Positions 23,638 through 35,372 are shown, counted from the first letter of the stretch. The stretch is DNA of 64,000 nt from Manduca sexta (GCF_014839805.1 NC_051142.1:18198589-18262588); one strand, 5' to 3'. Program-made: numbers and translations. The notes: generated from the sequence alone by a model not told the origin.

Positions 23638-23925
23638 AGTCTATGTAAATAAATCGCCCAGGGTGCAGCAATAAGGCTGTCAATTACAATAATTTTACAT
23701 TATTATCGTCCTGATGCCATCATTGTTCATAATAAACGTATTTTCGCTGTGAAATGCACGGAACCACAATTATATTTAATTATATTATTTATCAATACGT
23801 AAACACAAAGGTTTCGTTTCGTAACTAATTGGAATTGTGACCTAACTAATAGTTAATAATGAGGTATTGTGACAGTTTCCTAGGTTTATAACACTAGTGA
23901 TGTAGCGTGACTCTACATAGATTCA

Positions 23926-24066
23926 TATCATCATCATCATCTTAGCCACAGGAAGTCCACTGCTAAACATAGGCCTCCCCCAAGGATCTCCACGTCGACC
24001 TGATGGAAACGGCCTGCATTCAGCGACTTCCTGCGACCTTAGCCAGATCGTCCGTTCACCTTGTAG
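23926..24066 (-). mobile_element. LINE 3-prime end (RTE-like), minus
   Basis: The (ATC)n run on plus and GGAAGTCCACTGCTAAACAT, AGGCCTCCCCCAAGGATCTC, GCGACTTCCTGCGACCTTAG are the reverse complement of the common lepidopteran LINE 3-prime terminus ending in (GAT)n. Confidence 0.7.
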
Positions 24067-24770
24067 ACCATAGATTCATATATCTATGTATAATAATGTT
24101 TTTTAAGATAAGTCAAACTAGTGAAAACGGCATCAAATCAACCTGTTTTGAAATACTAATCAAAGATTATATATCTATGGAGCTGCCAAGTGAATACTTT
24201 ATAAAAGTCAGACAGTCAAAGCAAATGTACAGAATACCAGTCCTATTTGCTGTAATTCTCTACTTCTGGTACGCGGATTAAGACAAAGAAGAGACATTGG
24301 CGTCACAGTCGCTTGGCCTACAAAGTGGTAAACTTTGTGAGGATATTACCGAATCCATTCTCTACGTTAGCAGTTCCCTGTTAATACCCTCCATAAAGAA
24401 ACTGATAATAAATGAGTCTGATAAGCCCAGGAATCGAAAGAAAACTACTAAAAGAATTTTTCCGTAATTATTCAAGACATTTCAAAGACGGTCTTCATAG
24501 TCATTAGCCGGACTGAAAATTAAATTTATTGTGTATGAATCCGTTAAGTAAACATTAGCATAAACATAAGAAATCATTAAGCCCAGTAATTATTGGTCTT
24601 GTTTCTTTTCTGTATGAGGTGATATAGTTGTCTAGTCAGATGACGTAAGTAAGAAGAGACAAACTTTTGTTGTGTCTAGCCACAAAACAAGGAGCGAGTG
24701 TCAAAGGCCATAGATCCAAATATTCAGCTTTCATTCCGCGACCTTGACGCTAATGTCACGAGCACTGACT
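24067..24770. other. Spacer with no gene
   Basis: No feature that I can support. Confidence 0.4.
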
Positions 24771-24840
24771 CACCGAGTGTAGGCACCTGTAGAGGTTACA
24801 AGTTCGAATCCCGTGGGACGAGCGGACGAATCCATATTAA
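24771..24840 (+). mobile_element. Possible tRNA-like SINE head
   Basis: AGTTCGAATCCCGTGGGACG is a B-box-like motif with flanking GC pairing, preceded by GAGTGTAGGCACC. No cloverleaf with a paired acceptor stem could be drawn, so this is not a functional tRNA call. Confidence 0.35.
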
Positions 24841-24949
24841 AACATCTTTTGACAGTGATGGATTAATTTGTTGTCTTAATACTTTATGATACGTTTCAAA
24901 AAGTTATTTGTGCTGACCCCAAGGTACAATGGGATAAAAGTAGATGGAA

Positions 24950-25190
24950 GGAGATTGTATGGGCGAGCAAACGAGCATTTGGTTCACCTGATGATGAAAT
25001 CTCCAACCAGTATCGTAACTATGGCGATGCCAGTGGTACCCTGGTACAGGGCGTAGACCTTGAAGGGGTGCAGAAATGACCAGACCAGGAGCAAGTTTTT
25101 GGTCATGCATGAGTGAGTACGTATATATCGATGCATGAGGGCAAATAGAACCTTGTGCATAACATAAACGGCCACTATCTCCAACGCCCA
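24950..25190 (-). repeat. Probable interspersed repeat, family not assigned
   Basis: GGGCGAGCAAACGAGCATTT and GGTTCACCTGATG resemble the start of a widespread lepidopteran repeat. The interior is diverged. It carries overlapping open frames on the minus strand without a recognisable motif. Confidence 0.4.
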
Positions 25191-25590
25191 TAAAACCTAC
25201 AAAGCAATCATGGATTCACTGCTGGCCTAAAAAGAAGGAATACAGATGAAAATCTATGATTTCACGGTCGGGGTTATTAAGTTATTAATTGCCACGATAC
25301 ATATTAATTATATAAAAATGTCGTTGCATTCGGGAAGCTAGTTAATACAGTGAGTGAAAAGCCACAGGGAAACACAAACGTATAAACAATCTAAAGTCTA
25401 TATCCAAATACTAATTATTGCTGCTGTATATGATACTGCGTTTGGGATAATTGAGAAAAGAGTTTTTTGTTTGAATAAACATTTATTACTGACTATTATG
25501 AGAACTTACATTGTTTAATACATATCCAATATATACTGTTGGATACCTAATGTAGACAATGTAAAAATCGAGAGAAGTGTTGGAAACAAA
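25191..25590. other. No recognisable feature
   Basis: AT-rich spacer before a SINE-A copy. Confidence 0.4.
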
Positions 25591-25765
25591 AGGCGAATAT
25601 CACCCCATGATGTAACAAGGGAGTCTATCACCAAATCGAGCACTATTTCCACACTCCGAGCTGATAATGCATAGAAAAACCCAATATCATTTTGGCCGAC
25701 CAAGGAATTGAACCTGAGACTTCAGTACTGCGGCCATACTTCAATACAACTACGCCACTACGGCA
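25591..25765 (-). mobile_element. SINE-A copy, minus, head-proximal part
   Basis: On minus: a GCCGTAGTGGCGTAGTTG start, TTCAATTCCTTGGTC (degraded B box), CCAAAATGATATTGGG, CAGCTCGGAGTG and TACATCATGGGGTG. The distal tail is missing. Confidence 0.75.
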
Positions 25766-25950
25766 GTCGATAAACTATTGATATAATATATCATTTTTTT
25801 ATTCAATACACGTATTTTAAATTCTATAACAAAATATTTTGCATCAATAAATATAGTTACGTAGGATTCTTCCTAGTGAAAGCCGGATTGGCAAAGATTA
25901 TTAGAATTTAATGATCCATTGTTAAAGGCAAATAATTACACCATACCTGT

Positions 25951-26197
25951 TTGCTGGTGGCAGGATATATTTTATATCCCGGATAGCGACCACCGTGCAC
26001 AAGGTGTTAAAACCCGTCATAGTGTCCCACGTAGGTGTAACGTCTCGGGGTCAGCCTGTATATCCGGTTCCAACAGGCCGGCATAATTGTGTCGACTAGG
26101 TAATCATCTCTCGACAGTCGACATTCTATTGGACTCCATTCCACTTACAATCAGGTGTAGTGAGGTGACATTACCATGCATGGATAAAAAAAAATTA
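25951..26197 (+). mobile_element. Repeat D copy
   Basis: TTGCTGGTGGCAGGATATAT, GCGACCACCGTGCACAAGG, CGGGGTCAGCCTGTATATCC, CAGGCCGGCATAATTGTGTC, CACTTACAATCAGGTG and an A-rich tail. A small deletion removes GCTC after TATCC. Confidence 0.8.
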
Positions 26198-26743
26198 CAC
26201 GTAAAACCCTCGCCAGGTACTGCCAGGTACAGCCGATAAACATCAACAAAACTTCTTCAAATCCAATTTATATTAAAACAAGATCAAATGTCATAAATTC
26301 CGCATCAATTTCTACAACAGGACAAACCCAATCTCACTCAGAAAAGGTCACGTTATGAGTAACAGATAGTTTAATATAGTTTTTTATTTCCCACAATAGT
26401 CAAGAATTCGGCCTTCACATTATAGGATAATGATTCGATACAGATATTAGAGATAAAAAAGCATTGTGTAAAGATCAGTTGATACATCGAGGTATTATGC
26501 GTGACCTTATGCCATCCTAATCAATGGAGATTAAAGAATTCGAAGCAATTTTTTTATACCTATCAGTAGCAGGGTTGAGTTGGAACCACGTTTTTTATAC
26601 CTTAGGCAATACAAATGACAGTATTGACCAATTTCAATTCTCAATCTCTCTATTCTCAACACATTTCAATTAAATGTTTCTTTAATTGTTGTTGCTATTT
26701 GGTACCCGACGAATTTGTATTTCGGATAATGTGTTATCGTTTT
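26198..26743. other. AT-rich spacer
   Basis: CCAGGTACTG is duplicated in tandem near 26215. Nothing else is apparent. Confidence 0.4.
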
Positions 26744-26968
26744 ACTGTCTCGGTGACATAGTTATACTGCATACAGGGTACGGCAGCTCTGAGGTCTTGG
26801 GTTCGAATCCCGGGCCGGGGAAAGCGATATTTCGTATCAGCTCGATATCTGGAATCTGTGCCCGACATGGCGATAGGCTCGCCCTATCACATCATGGGAC
26901 GCAACGCACATGGTGAAGAGGGGATACACTAGCTGCTCCTCTGCCCACTTCTTGAGGGACATAAGACA
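26744..26968 (+). mobile_element. SINE-A copy, full length
   Basis: GTCTCGGTGACATAGTTATA, TACGGCAGCTCTGAGG, an intact B box GGGTTCGAATCCCGGG, AAAGCGATATTTCG, TGCCCGACATGGCGATAGGC, ACATCATGGGACGC and CTCCTCTGCCC. The B box is perfect, making this one of the better preserved Pol III-type heads in the window. Confidence 0.8.
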
Positions 26969-29092
26969 TTATACCTGTTTTGTTTACGTTTAGTACTTCA
27001 AACAGTAATCATGAAGTTTAGATACAGTCAAGAAAATAGGACATCAGTCGGTGTAAGCAAAAAAAATGATTGTAATGGTGAATAAATGGAGAACCTGTGT
27101 CCAACAGTGGGACAACACTAAGCTGATATTCTGATATCAGTTGTTTCGTAGTCCATAATACCTAATTTGTAAATCAAATCCATTTAATAATTTCTTAATC
27201 CGATAGATACAAACAGTTTGAATTACGACTGATTAATTCTAATTAGTGTAAATATACTCAAGAATTACAAAAAAGTTCGAGTTTTTAAACTCGAATAACT
27301 AAATTAGATAGCATGGTCTAATGAGAAGGGGTTGACCACAAACAGTATCATTTTTTATTATTAACAACTTTAATAAATTGCAAAGTACGAAAAACATAGT
27401 GTTACATATTCAACACGACCAAAATTGGACATCTTATCACGCGAGGTAATTTCAAACATCTATGGCATCAAGCCAAGAAAACAGATAGCACGGGCATTCA
27501 AAGAATACACAAACATAAAAATAAAAATAAAAACATCTAGATGAAAATATATACTTTTATTCTGGATAAAATCTCGTAGACTGGAAGGACTTTAATATCG
27601 GGAAAAGTGGGCGTGGCTTCACCTGCTCACATTTATTAAAATCCTATGATATCATTTCCCATGGGAACCATTCCCAACTTAGCAGGGTAAAAGTAGCCGA
27701 TGTGTTAATCCCGGGCATGGTTCAGTGACTTTTCATTATTTGGAATAAAAATGCTACAAAATTAGATTTGACGAGCATCACCATTCGCCACGCGGACGAG
27801 CAGTCATCTTCATTAAGCTCATTTCGAACACGTAATTAAGTAGCCGTTATGAATCAGTTTCCTTCAGACCTTCGGGTGTTTCCTCCTATCTCCGGTCATC
27901 GAGGTCGCTGACTCATCACTTTCCGATTTCAATCAGCTGAAGGCAAGAGATGAGTGATCAGATGGGTAAGACCTTGGAGAGTAAGGATCTTGTCTACGTG
28001 GTGTGCGTCAGGTGATTATGTGGTTTTTGTGCAATATAAATAATTACACTAATAGTGTTGATCTAACAAGGAAAAAGTTTACGTCCAAACAACGGGACTT
28101 TTGCAATATGAATATATGACACTCAAGATCCGCTTTTATCATGTCGGGCCGCAACGCCGCAAGTAACTCGCTACGTCGCGTCGGTACTACCTGCTGCGGC
28201 CCGCTGCTACCCATCTCTAATAAACGCTTTTCTATACCAAATGTCTAAAAGGTGGTTTTTTGAGCTGCAACCCGAAAAGCAGATAGACACGATCTATAAA
28301 AATAATAGTATTGAACAAACAAGGAAAAGTATTTTGTCCACAGAAAATGACGATAATCAGTAGGGCCGGCAATGGTTCTGTGTTTATCTATATATCTTGA
28401 TTTTAGAACAATGTAATATGTGACCAATGCGGCTATGTCTGTCAACTAAACGCCAAGCACCACTGAAACCTTATATGATTAAGAGACTGAAACATACATC
28501 AACTATTTGTGTATTAAAATAACTTGTATATAGTATGAGAACGAAAGGTTGACAACTAAACGCTACGTGGCGTGTTTCATCTGCTAAATAAAAAGCTAAA
28601 AAATCGTCACGTAGGCATATAAAAAGAATCTATACTAAATAATTAAAACAAATAGAGCAAAACAGAATCATAGTTTATAATTCCTTGAATATAAAGCTAG
28701 CTTGGACTGGCAGTTAAAGAGAATCAAAAGTGGTGACTGAGATAGGAATATTATTGATAATATAAATGAACGGGTCACAGTCCACAGTTCGGTGGTGTAA
28801 AAATGGTGATTATGATGCGTAAACTCAAAATCCTTTATTTGAAAGAAAACGTGTTTTTTTTTACAATTAGTACAATTTATAACATTATTTTAACACGGAT
28901 CCATCGTCTGATGAAAAATTTATAACAATGTTAAAATAAATGTTGAAACATCAACGTCATGATCAACACTAATTATTTATTTAAATAGAAAAATACATAT
29001 TTTATTATAAAAACACGACGTTAATTAATAATCTTACTTAATAAGAATAATGATGCAACGAGTTGACAGCGAAGACAAAATAAAACACGTAT
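26969..29092. other. AT-rich spacer with small features
   Basis: It holds a 20-base palindromic hairpin TTCGAGTTTTTAAACTCGAA at about 27276, an ACTAGC-type element scrap near 27650-27725 (CCCATGGGAACC, GTAGCCGATGTGTTAATCC), and a GC-rich patch at 28140-28205 in which CGGGCCGCA and TGCGGCCCG form an inverted repeat. No gene was recognised. Confidence 0.4.
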
Positions 29093-29278
29093 CAACCCGG
29101 ATAACGACCACCGCACTAAAGTTGTAAAACCATGGGGTCCTATCTGTGTTGTGATGGCGGGTATCAATCTTTGTATATTCGGTTTAAAATAGTCCACTGA
29201 CGCGAACGTGTCTCGTCAGACAACACTATCTGAAGCCCAACTAACCATTAGGTGAAGTAACCCATAAAAAAAGGAATT
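29093..29278 (+). mobile_element. Repeat D copy, old
   Basis: AACCCGGATAACGACCACCGC, GGGTATCAATCTTTGTATAT, TCTCGTCAGACAACACTATC and CTAACCATTAGGTG, then AAAAAAA. The CCGGCATAATT core is deleted or lost. Confidence 0.6.
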
Positions 29279-29851
29279 ACCCATGACTGAACATGAAGAT
29301 TATCAACTAACCCACTTGCTTGTTAATAATATGAATATGAATTTATAGGTCATAACATATAAACTGACTTATCTAGGCCTCTATATAAATTCTTTTCGAA
29401 ATCTAGAAAGCGAATGCAAAATGAGTGACCTTACTGTTACTAACTGAATATATGCAAGTATTAAACATAAGTTATAAGATTATCTTGTTCGTCACTTTGT
29501 CTGTTTTAATACTAGTTTATGTCAGCGAATCCGACTGGGTCAAAGTCCATTCAGTGATAAGAAGATTATGTTGATGACATTGGAGAAGGGAGAGAAATAG
29601 AAAGGATACGAAAAGTCTTATAAAATATAGCTTTCTACGATGTAAGAAAAGAAAGAAAGAAAAAAAAAATATTTAGCCAATTTCTCTAGACCAGTTGGCT
29701 GACAGTAATAGGTACACACGGCAGTACAGGGATATGTGGTCTAATTAGTAAGTATGCCTAAAATTCTACTGAAAAAAAATTAAAAGGTACGCAAAAAAAA
29801 ATAGTTCCACGGCATACCTATACACCTCAACCATCCGTGTACGTAGACTGA
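29279..29851. other. Spacer
   Basis: Includes an A/G-rich microsatellite-like run (GAAA)n near 29645. No gene. Confidence 0.4.
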
Positions 29852-30224
29852 CCAAAAAGGCCACGAGCTCAGCGTCCGCCAGGTGGAACGGTCTACCTGA
29901 CACTCATTTTCAGCAAGTCTGATATCATCCGTGACATTGACCTGCTATTGCGGTACAGGAGACAACCACTATCGGATGAAGATATTGACCACATCAATGG
30001 AGGCGGAATTGAATCTGATATGTCAAGAATTCCAACCAAGCCAACTAAGAAACGGCAACATGCCACAGGTGTTATTTCAATACCACGCAGTATGCTTGCA
30101 GAATCTACTAAGAGAAACAAACAAGTTGTGACATTGAATGTTGTCTTACAGAGTGAAAAAAATTAAGTTGGATACAGACTGTTCATAATGAAATAAAAAT
30201 TGCAGTTTTTATGAAAAAAAAAAA
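29852..30224 (+). pseudogene. Retrocopy-like 3-prime fragment of an unrecognised mRNA
   Basis: An open frame of 104 codons without an initial ATG runs from 29852 to a TAA at 30164-30166. A short 3-prime sequence follows, then AATAAA at 30192 and 11 A residues at 30214-30224, 17 bases after the signal. This layout is what a processed, 5-prime-truncated mRNA copy leaves behind. The protein is hydrophilic, with an acidic region containing LLLRYRRQPLSDEDIDHING, then a basic patch KPTKKRQ, and ends VVTLNVVLQSEKN. I do not recognise it. An alternative upstream frame (KKATSSASARWNGLP) overlaps, so a frameshift near 29910 is possible. No target duplication was confirmed. A true 3-prime terminal exon is the main alternative. 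Confidence 0.45.
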
Positions 30225-30689
30225 GGTTTGGGATATCCTAGCTGAATAAAAACCCCGAAATAAATAAAGATAAAAAAAAAAGTTTTATATCACTCATTAC
30301 TCAACAATGGTCAATTTACTTCGATTTTCACAGACAGACGATACTCTAGTTGACCAAACCTACTTTTACAGTAGCCAGAACCTCGCATAAAAACGATTTC
30401 ATTTTATATAATTTTCATAAAAATATATTTATGTAGACAACTCTTTAGAGTTTGTGCAAGTAAAAACACTATATTTAACTAGTCTAAACAATAAAATAAA
30501 TAACGAAACATATATTTGTTTGTTTTGTTATGTCATTAACGTGTCGCGAAAATAAAGTGCGTGGGAGTTGTCAATGCGATTAACGGAGCATCCAATATTT
30601 AGTGTTGCAACCCTGAATTATATATGTCATAGTAATTTCTATGATTCTCTAGAGTTTTTTTTTATATTAACAATAACACCGCCTAGCGC
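30225..30689. other. Spacer
   Basis: Contains a second A-rich run near 30270-30282 after AATAAATAAAGAT. No gene. Confidence 0.4.
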
Positions 30690-30860
30690 CTGTTTTACAC
30701 CTGATATTGAAAGAAGTGAACCATGACTCCATGCACCTGATATTGTAAAAAGTAAGTTCCGGACAGAGATGAAAGCATCCTTTGATGGTCGTCACAATTA
30801 TGCCGGCCAGCCTATTCTTTAAACTGCACTTAGAAGACCAAAAGGTTGGAACAATGTTAT
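30690..30860 (-). mobile_element. Repeat D-related fragment
   Basis: CACCTGATATTG occurs twice, then CACAATTATGCCGGCCAGCC. The same arrangement, with the CCGGCCTG core after a longer gap, occurs at 39893-40030. It is a diverged subfamily. Confidence 0.45.
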
Positions 30861-30871
30861 CACGATTAAAG

Positions 30872-31150
30872 GATATGTATTCCACTAGTGGTTGGTTGCT
30901 CATATGTGAGAGTCCGCCTGTGTAGGTACCACGGCTATGTCTATATCTGCCGCCGAGCAGCAGTGTTGAAAAATATTGTAGACAAAGTAATTAATGCATT
31001 ATGACTCTTAAAATCTTGCCATGGAGCGCCATACAATACTTAAGTTAGAGTTTTGTATGGTGTTGCTATTGTTGATGGGTAGGATGGTCATATCGATTAT
31101 TATTATCGACCGGCATGCTTGTCTCGTTATTTAATTAGAATAAAAAAGGA
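30872..31150 (+). mobile_element. Repeat C copy, strongly decayed
   Basis: TCATATGTGAGAGTCCGCCTG, TAGGTACCACGGCTATGTCT, GCCGCCGAGCAGCAGTGT at the head, and TGTTGATGGGTAGGATGG and GCATGCTTGTCTCGTTATT near the end, followed by AATAAAAAAG. The middle third is replaced or deleted. Confidence 0.55.
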
Positions 31151-31443
31151 TTATAATAAAATCCAAAATAAGATTTATTTTTGAATATAATAAATATCAT
31201 AATTTTTGAGAGTTAAAGGCTGCTTTTCATTTGATAATGTTTCTAATCGAATGGGTAGATCTCAAGTATGCGGATTTATTTTTTCTATAACTATAATTTA
31301 TTTAGGATGTTGATTTTTCCTCAAAATATTTTTGATCGTAACTAATTTTATATCAATTGGATGGTGCATGCGAAATTGATTCGTCAATCTTTTTTTAAGA
31401 TTTTAATGTGTCTTGGTGACCTCACAGTAAACCATATACTGGT
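31151..31443. other. AT-rich spacer
   Basis: Nothing recognised. Confidence 0.4.
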
Positions 31444-31629
31444 TTAAGTTAAGTTACATCTTTGCAGATGCGTTTTAAATTTTTGGGGTTCTTGGATTCT
31501 AAAATATCCCCTTTTTTTCCAATTTAAATTCCAGCGTAAACTTTGGGCATATACTATGGTATCATCTATTATAACTATGGGTGATAACTTGTCATAATGT
31601 GGCCTACCTTCCAGTGGTGAAAGGTGCAT
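31444..31629 (-). pseudogene. RNase H1-like fragment
   Basis: The minus-strand frame of 61 codons contains VIIDDTIVYAQSLRWNLNWK and then KRGYFRIQEPQKF. In cellular RNase H1 proteins a D-S/T motif on a strand is followed about ten residues later by W-x(3)-W-K-K-x-G and a short region with KN. The spacing here (DDT, then WNLNWKKRGY) fits. Only about one third of a domain is present. The first catalytic Asp region and the C-terminal His/Asp region are not visible. It may be a decayed retrocopy of a cellular gene, an exon, or part of a transposon that carries an RNase H. The similarity is judged by eye. Confidence 0.3.
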
Positions 31630-32273
31630 ATAACCCGATTCCTGCCGGTTTATCTTTATGTAGAATAATTTCTGTAGAATCTAATTATTATCAGAACGAT
31701 TTGTAGACTGTATTTATGCATATTAGTACCGATATGTTGTGTCGGGTTAATTTTAAAGAAATTTCACCATTCGCTACAGCTACATTCTCATTAATATAAG
31801 ATGACCAAGACCGCATGGATCTGCACTCGACAACGTTTTAATACAGGGAAACCCATTTTTGGATTTCCAGTGGACTCACTGGCCTAAACCGTCCTACTAA
31901 AACCCTGCCTCATCTCCCTTGTTGAACGTCACGCATTGCGCATGTGCGTAAATCTCCAACCATTCTCGTCAACCTACGATTTTAGATGTAGAGTCCCATA
32001 ATGCTCAGTTACATTGCTTACAATAAGCGTCAAACTGGAACATAACTTTAACTCGTAATTCATGTTTTGTCGGAGTGTGTGCGGAGTGGGCCTCATACTT
32101 TGAGCTTTAATGTGGGCAGCATAAATAGCTTTTTGTCCATGCCTCTATCGGAAGGGGCAAAGGGTTTATTAAAAAATATTTTGATTTTATAAAAGTTTAG
32201 TAGGCATGGGTAAAAGTGGACGTACGGAGCGACATAGTCGTGAAATAACGACCAAGCTCTTTAAATAAAGATT
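31630..32273. other. Spacer before a poly(A) tract
   Basis: A mixed-composition segment that ends in TTTAAATAAAGATT directly before 21 A residues. The segment could be the 3-prime part of a polyadenylated retro-insert, but its identity and start are unknown. Confidence 0.35.
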
Positions 32274-32294
32274 AAAAAAAAAAAAAAAAAAAAA
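32274..32294 (+). repeat. Poly(A) tract, 21 A
   Basis: An uninterrupted run of A, preceded by AATAAA about 10 bases upstream. This resembles the tail of a recent retrotransposed sequence. Confidence 0.6.
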
Positions 32295-32442
32295 CTCATT
32301 GCCCAGCGGTTAATAGATAAAATAATGGAACCAACAGACAGACTTGCGAACGAGAGTCCTGCGCCATAATCAGTTGGTGGGGATGGAATGTTTTCAACGA
32401 TTGACAAACATAAAAAAAATAACAAATTATGTGTAAAATTCT

Positions 32443-32941
32443 TCACCGCCGATTTACATACGACCTTCCGACAATTTCACAATTTATATGGAAAAACAAA
32501 CAACCAACTGTTAGACCTCTGATCGCATACATTTTGTCAACAACAAAAGGTCGACACAAAATGGATGGTAATTCCCGGGCACAAAGAGCTCTGTTAGCGT
32601 ACAGTTGATATGGGGAGAGAGATCTATCGAAAATGTAAGTTAGGCGCCACTTAACTACACCAACGTATTTAATTGGATCTTTAAAGAATACTAGGCCTTG
32701 TGGATTTCTTAGAAACATCAAATTGGCATGAGTAATGCGACCTCTACGAAATAGCTTGATTAAAATGTGGGCTTAGCACGTGTATCCTCAACATTGAAGC
32801 TACAGGAACGCTCCTGTGGGAAGGCAATGCCTTCGGGACGAGAATAGTTAGGGAGAGGCGTTGATGAGCCGTGTCTACCCCAGACTTATATGTTATCCGC
32901 CTCAGAAAATTGTTATATATCAATAATATTCTTAAAAACAC
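32443..32941 (-). other. Two adjoining minus-strand open frames, unrecognised
   Basis: Frames of 92 codons (32443-32721) and 65 codons (32744-32941) lie end to end in different phases in a GC-richer block. Residues include FFKDPIKYVGVVKWRLTYIF and VVDKMYAIRG in the first and TILVPKALPSHRSVPV in the second. A decayed gene split by a frameshift would look like this, but no family is recognised. Confidence 0.25.
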
Positions 32942-32949
32942 TTAAAAAT

Positions 32950-34051
32950 GCGTAACCAACCATGCATTGATCATCAAATCAGAAATTAGTTTGCCAATGG
33001 ACGTTAGATAAACTAGGTGTCAACATTTTTATCGTTTTTATAAAATTACTATGTAACTTATTACTATGCATCAACAAATTCTTAAACTTTTTAAAAGATG
33101 ATGTGAGTTTCTTGAACTAGATACACCGTGGTCCGTGGGCGGCGGCGTCTTATTTTCTAATGTTCATACTGAGAATCTTTCAAATCAAAGTTGTTTTGAA
33201 GATCTTTTAATACCTTACATCACCCATGCCACATATTGTGAGACGATGAGAACGCGCAGTAGCTGAATTTGATTTTATCACCGGCAATTAATTTAACTTC
33301 GAAACATGTTAATTAACTGTCTTGCTACAAACTATATAATTAGTTTTGACATTTCGTTATTTACATATAGTCGTGATCATGGTGTCTGTAGAATCTCTAA
33401 TTGCCATTATAATGCGATTTTTTTAAGATGTTTGAATGTTTCTTAGAAACAGCTTAAAAATTTGTTTTTACCCCAGTAATTTTTACTTCACTGTACTATA
33501 AACCAAAGAGATTATAATAATTATAAAACAAACACTATTTTCTAACAGAATATAATTATGCGTGAGCTTGCTTGAGTCACATCTAGTAATGAATGCGAGT
33601 GAGCCGGTATTTCACCTTTTGTCTCCGTGACCTCATGCGCAGCCTACGATGTTGTCATTCGCACTACTTCATTAGACATGCCAATTTTTTTTTCTTCCTT
33701 ACGTATGTTTAGATATGATTTTGGTTTATAGCCGTTTACCCGGATTTGAATGCCTAAACAAAAGAATGATTTTTTAGGTGTGTTGCAAAATTACCTTGTT
33801 ATTTGCCATATCTTAAATATTGACATTATGGATGATAACCAACCATCCGCTCGTTTACAACGTAATTACCAATTAAAACCTATTGCGTCAGAGATGAGCC
33901 GGAAATAACGCGTGTACGCCAATCCGGAATCGATGAATGGGCGGTTTTTGTGTGAAATACAAAAGTCATAAATCTATAGATTTGTTTGTGTAGTTCACGG
34001 ACTCGTCATGGCCGCTCGAACATTCCCCACACTTCCTTAATTTTACTTAGA
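32950..34051. other. Spacer
   Basis: No repeat or gene was recognised. Confidence 0.4.
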
Positions 34052-34122
34052 CATTGACAGCATAACAGGCCGCCATAACGTTTATTAGCAAAGAATAATC
34101 ATCTTAGACCAGTCGATACTTA
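34052..34122 (+). mobile_element. Repeat D fragment
   Basis: ACAGGCCGCCATAACG, then AATAATCATCTTAGACCAGT and CGATACTTAT resemble the middle of repeat D. Confidence 0.5.
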
Positions 34123-34130
34123 TACAACTT

Positions 34131-34228
34131 CACGCATTTATGCCAGAAGGGGATTGTAGAGGCGCAACCAGGGCACCCACTTTTCGCCAAGTGTGTTCCG
34201 TCCCATGATGTGATATAGGGCGAGCTAG
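34131..34228 (-). mobile_element. SINE-A tail fragment, minus
   Basis: CACGCATTTATGCCAGAAGG, GAGGCGCAACCAGGGCACCC, ACTTTTCGCCAAGTGTG, CGTCCCATGATGTGATA: the distal half of SINE-A on minus. Confidence 0.75.
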
Positions 34229-34902
34229 TCGATACTCAACTATGATAAATCCTTAGTATGTCATTCCTATGTATTTTTTTTGTCTTCTATTTGCGTTTAT
34301 AATTGTAGGATACGAAGACATCTTGACCAAGTCCTGTGGACGCCATTTTACTTACTATCAATAGCAGATGAATACTTTGCCAGGCACGAATATGTATTCT
34401 GCAAGCTGCAAACGTCTAATATCCCACGATGATAAGCAATTTTTTGCAAAGTTTTTCGATACTGTTTGAACCTCCACTATCAATCAAGATACTGACTCCT
34501 GTTTTATCGACGATTCCAGCACCCCACCTAAGCTGACAATAGTTCCGATAAAATTTGCAAATCGATCAACTAACAGTTTGCAATTTAGTTAAAGCAGGAA
34601 AAGACCAGATATTTCTACAAAAATGGCAGAAATTGCGAAACAGTGTCACATACGGACCCTCAAGTAATAGAAAGTAGCTACCCAACAAACGTAAAGCTAA
34701 GTTTGGACTACCACGTAATTGTTAAAAATATTACGCAAGAGCATCCATATGCGTTTACTTACTATTATGAATCAATAGTTTTATACATATGCAACTTGAA
34801 GCGAGACATGCAAGCTTCGAAATTTGGACAAGTCAACTTGCAGTAATTATTTACATGGTAAATATTGCTTTAGTTTGTCGATTTCTTCAAGTTTTAGGGC
34901 AT
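34229..34902. other. Spacer
   Basis: A 67-codon plus frame at 34643-34846 has no recognisable motif. Nothing else is seen. Confidence 0.35.
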
Positions 34903-35210
34903 CTTACAGGTAGGTCTCTTATATGTAAGAGTCTGCCTGGGTAGGTACCACCACAATGTTTATTTCCGCCGCCCAGCCGCAGTGTGTACGTTGTGTTCCG
35001 GTTTTAAGGACTTTGTAGCCAGTGTAACTCCTGGATATAAGAAGACTTAGCATCTCTCATCTCATGTCTCAGGATGGCGAGCGCAGTGGAATACCAAATA
35101 ATACTTTGTAATTCAAGTTGTTAGATGTTCTACTGTTTACGGGTGGTAAGCAATACTTATCAGGAATACGGCAAGCTTGTCTCGTCATTCAAAGCAATAA
35201 AAACCACATT
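34903..35210 (+). mobile_element. Repeat C copy, near full length
   Basis: Starts ACAGGTAGGTCTCTTATATG, then GTAGGTACCACCAC, GCCGCCCAGCCGCAGTGTG, TTGTAGCCAGTGTAACTCC, CATCTCATGTCTCAGGATGG, GAATACCAAATAATACTTTG, GGCAAGCTTGTCTCGTCATT and a CAATAAAAA tail. Confidence 0.8.
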
Positions 35211-35246
35211 CCAGGTGCAGTGAGATCACTTTGCTATCAATAAGGT

Positions 35247-35372
35247 TTTTTCTGTGCAAGCACGGCAAAGAGACCCCTCTACACCTAAGGGTACTGTAAG
35301 CGGAGTGGGGTCCAGTAGAATGTCCACTGACGAGACATGATAACTCCTCGGTAGCAGAGACAATTGACATTT
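35247..35372 (-). mobile_element. Repeat D copy, minus, abutting repeat C
   Basis: CACGGCAAAGAGACCCC, GTAAGCGGAGTGGGGTCC, AGTAGAATGTCCACTGACGA and GACATGATAACTCC. A short plus-oriented scrap of D (CCAGGTGCAGTGAGATCAC, 35212-35230) lies just before it, so two D pieces face each other tail to tail. Confidence 0.65.

Noticed and set aside
26744..26820. tRNA gene suggested by an intact B box
   Set aside because: The acceptor arms do not pair, and the diagnostic SINE-A body follows immediately.
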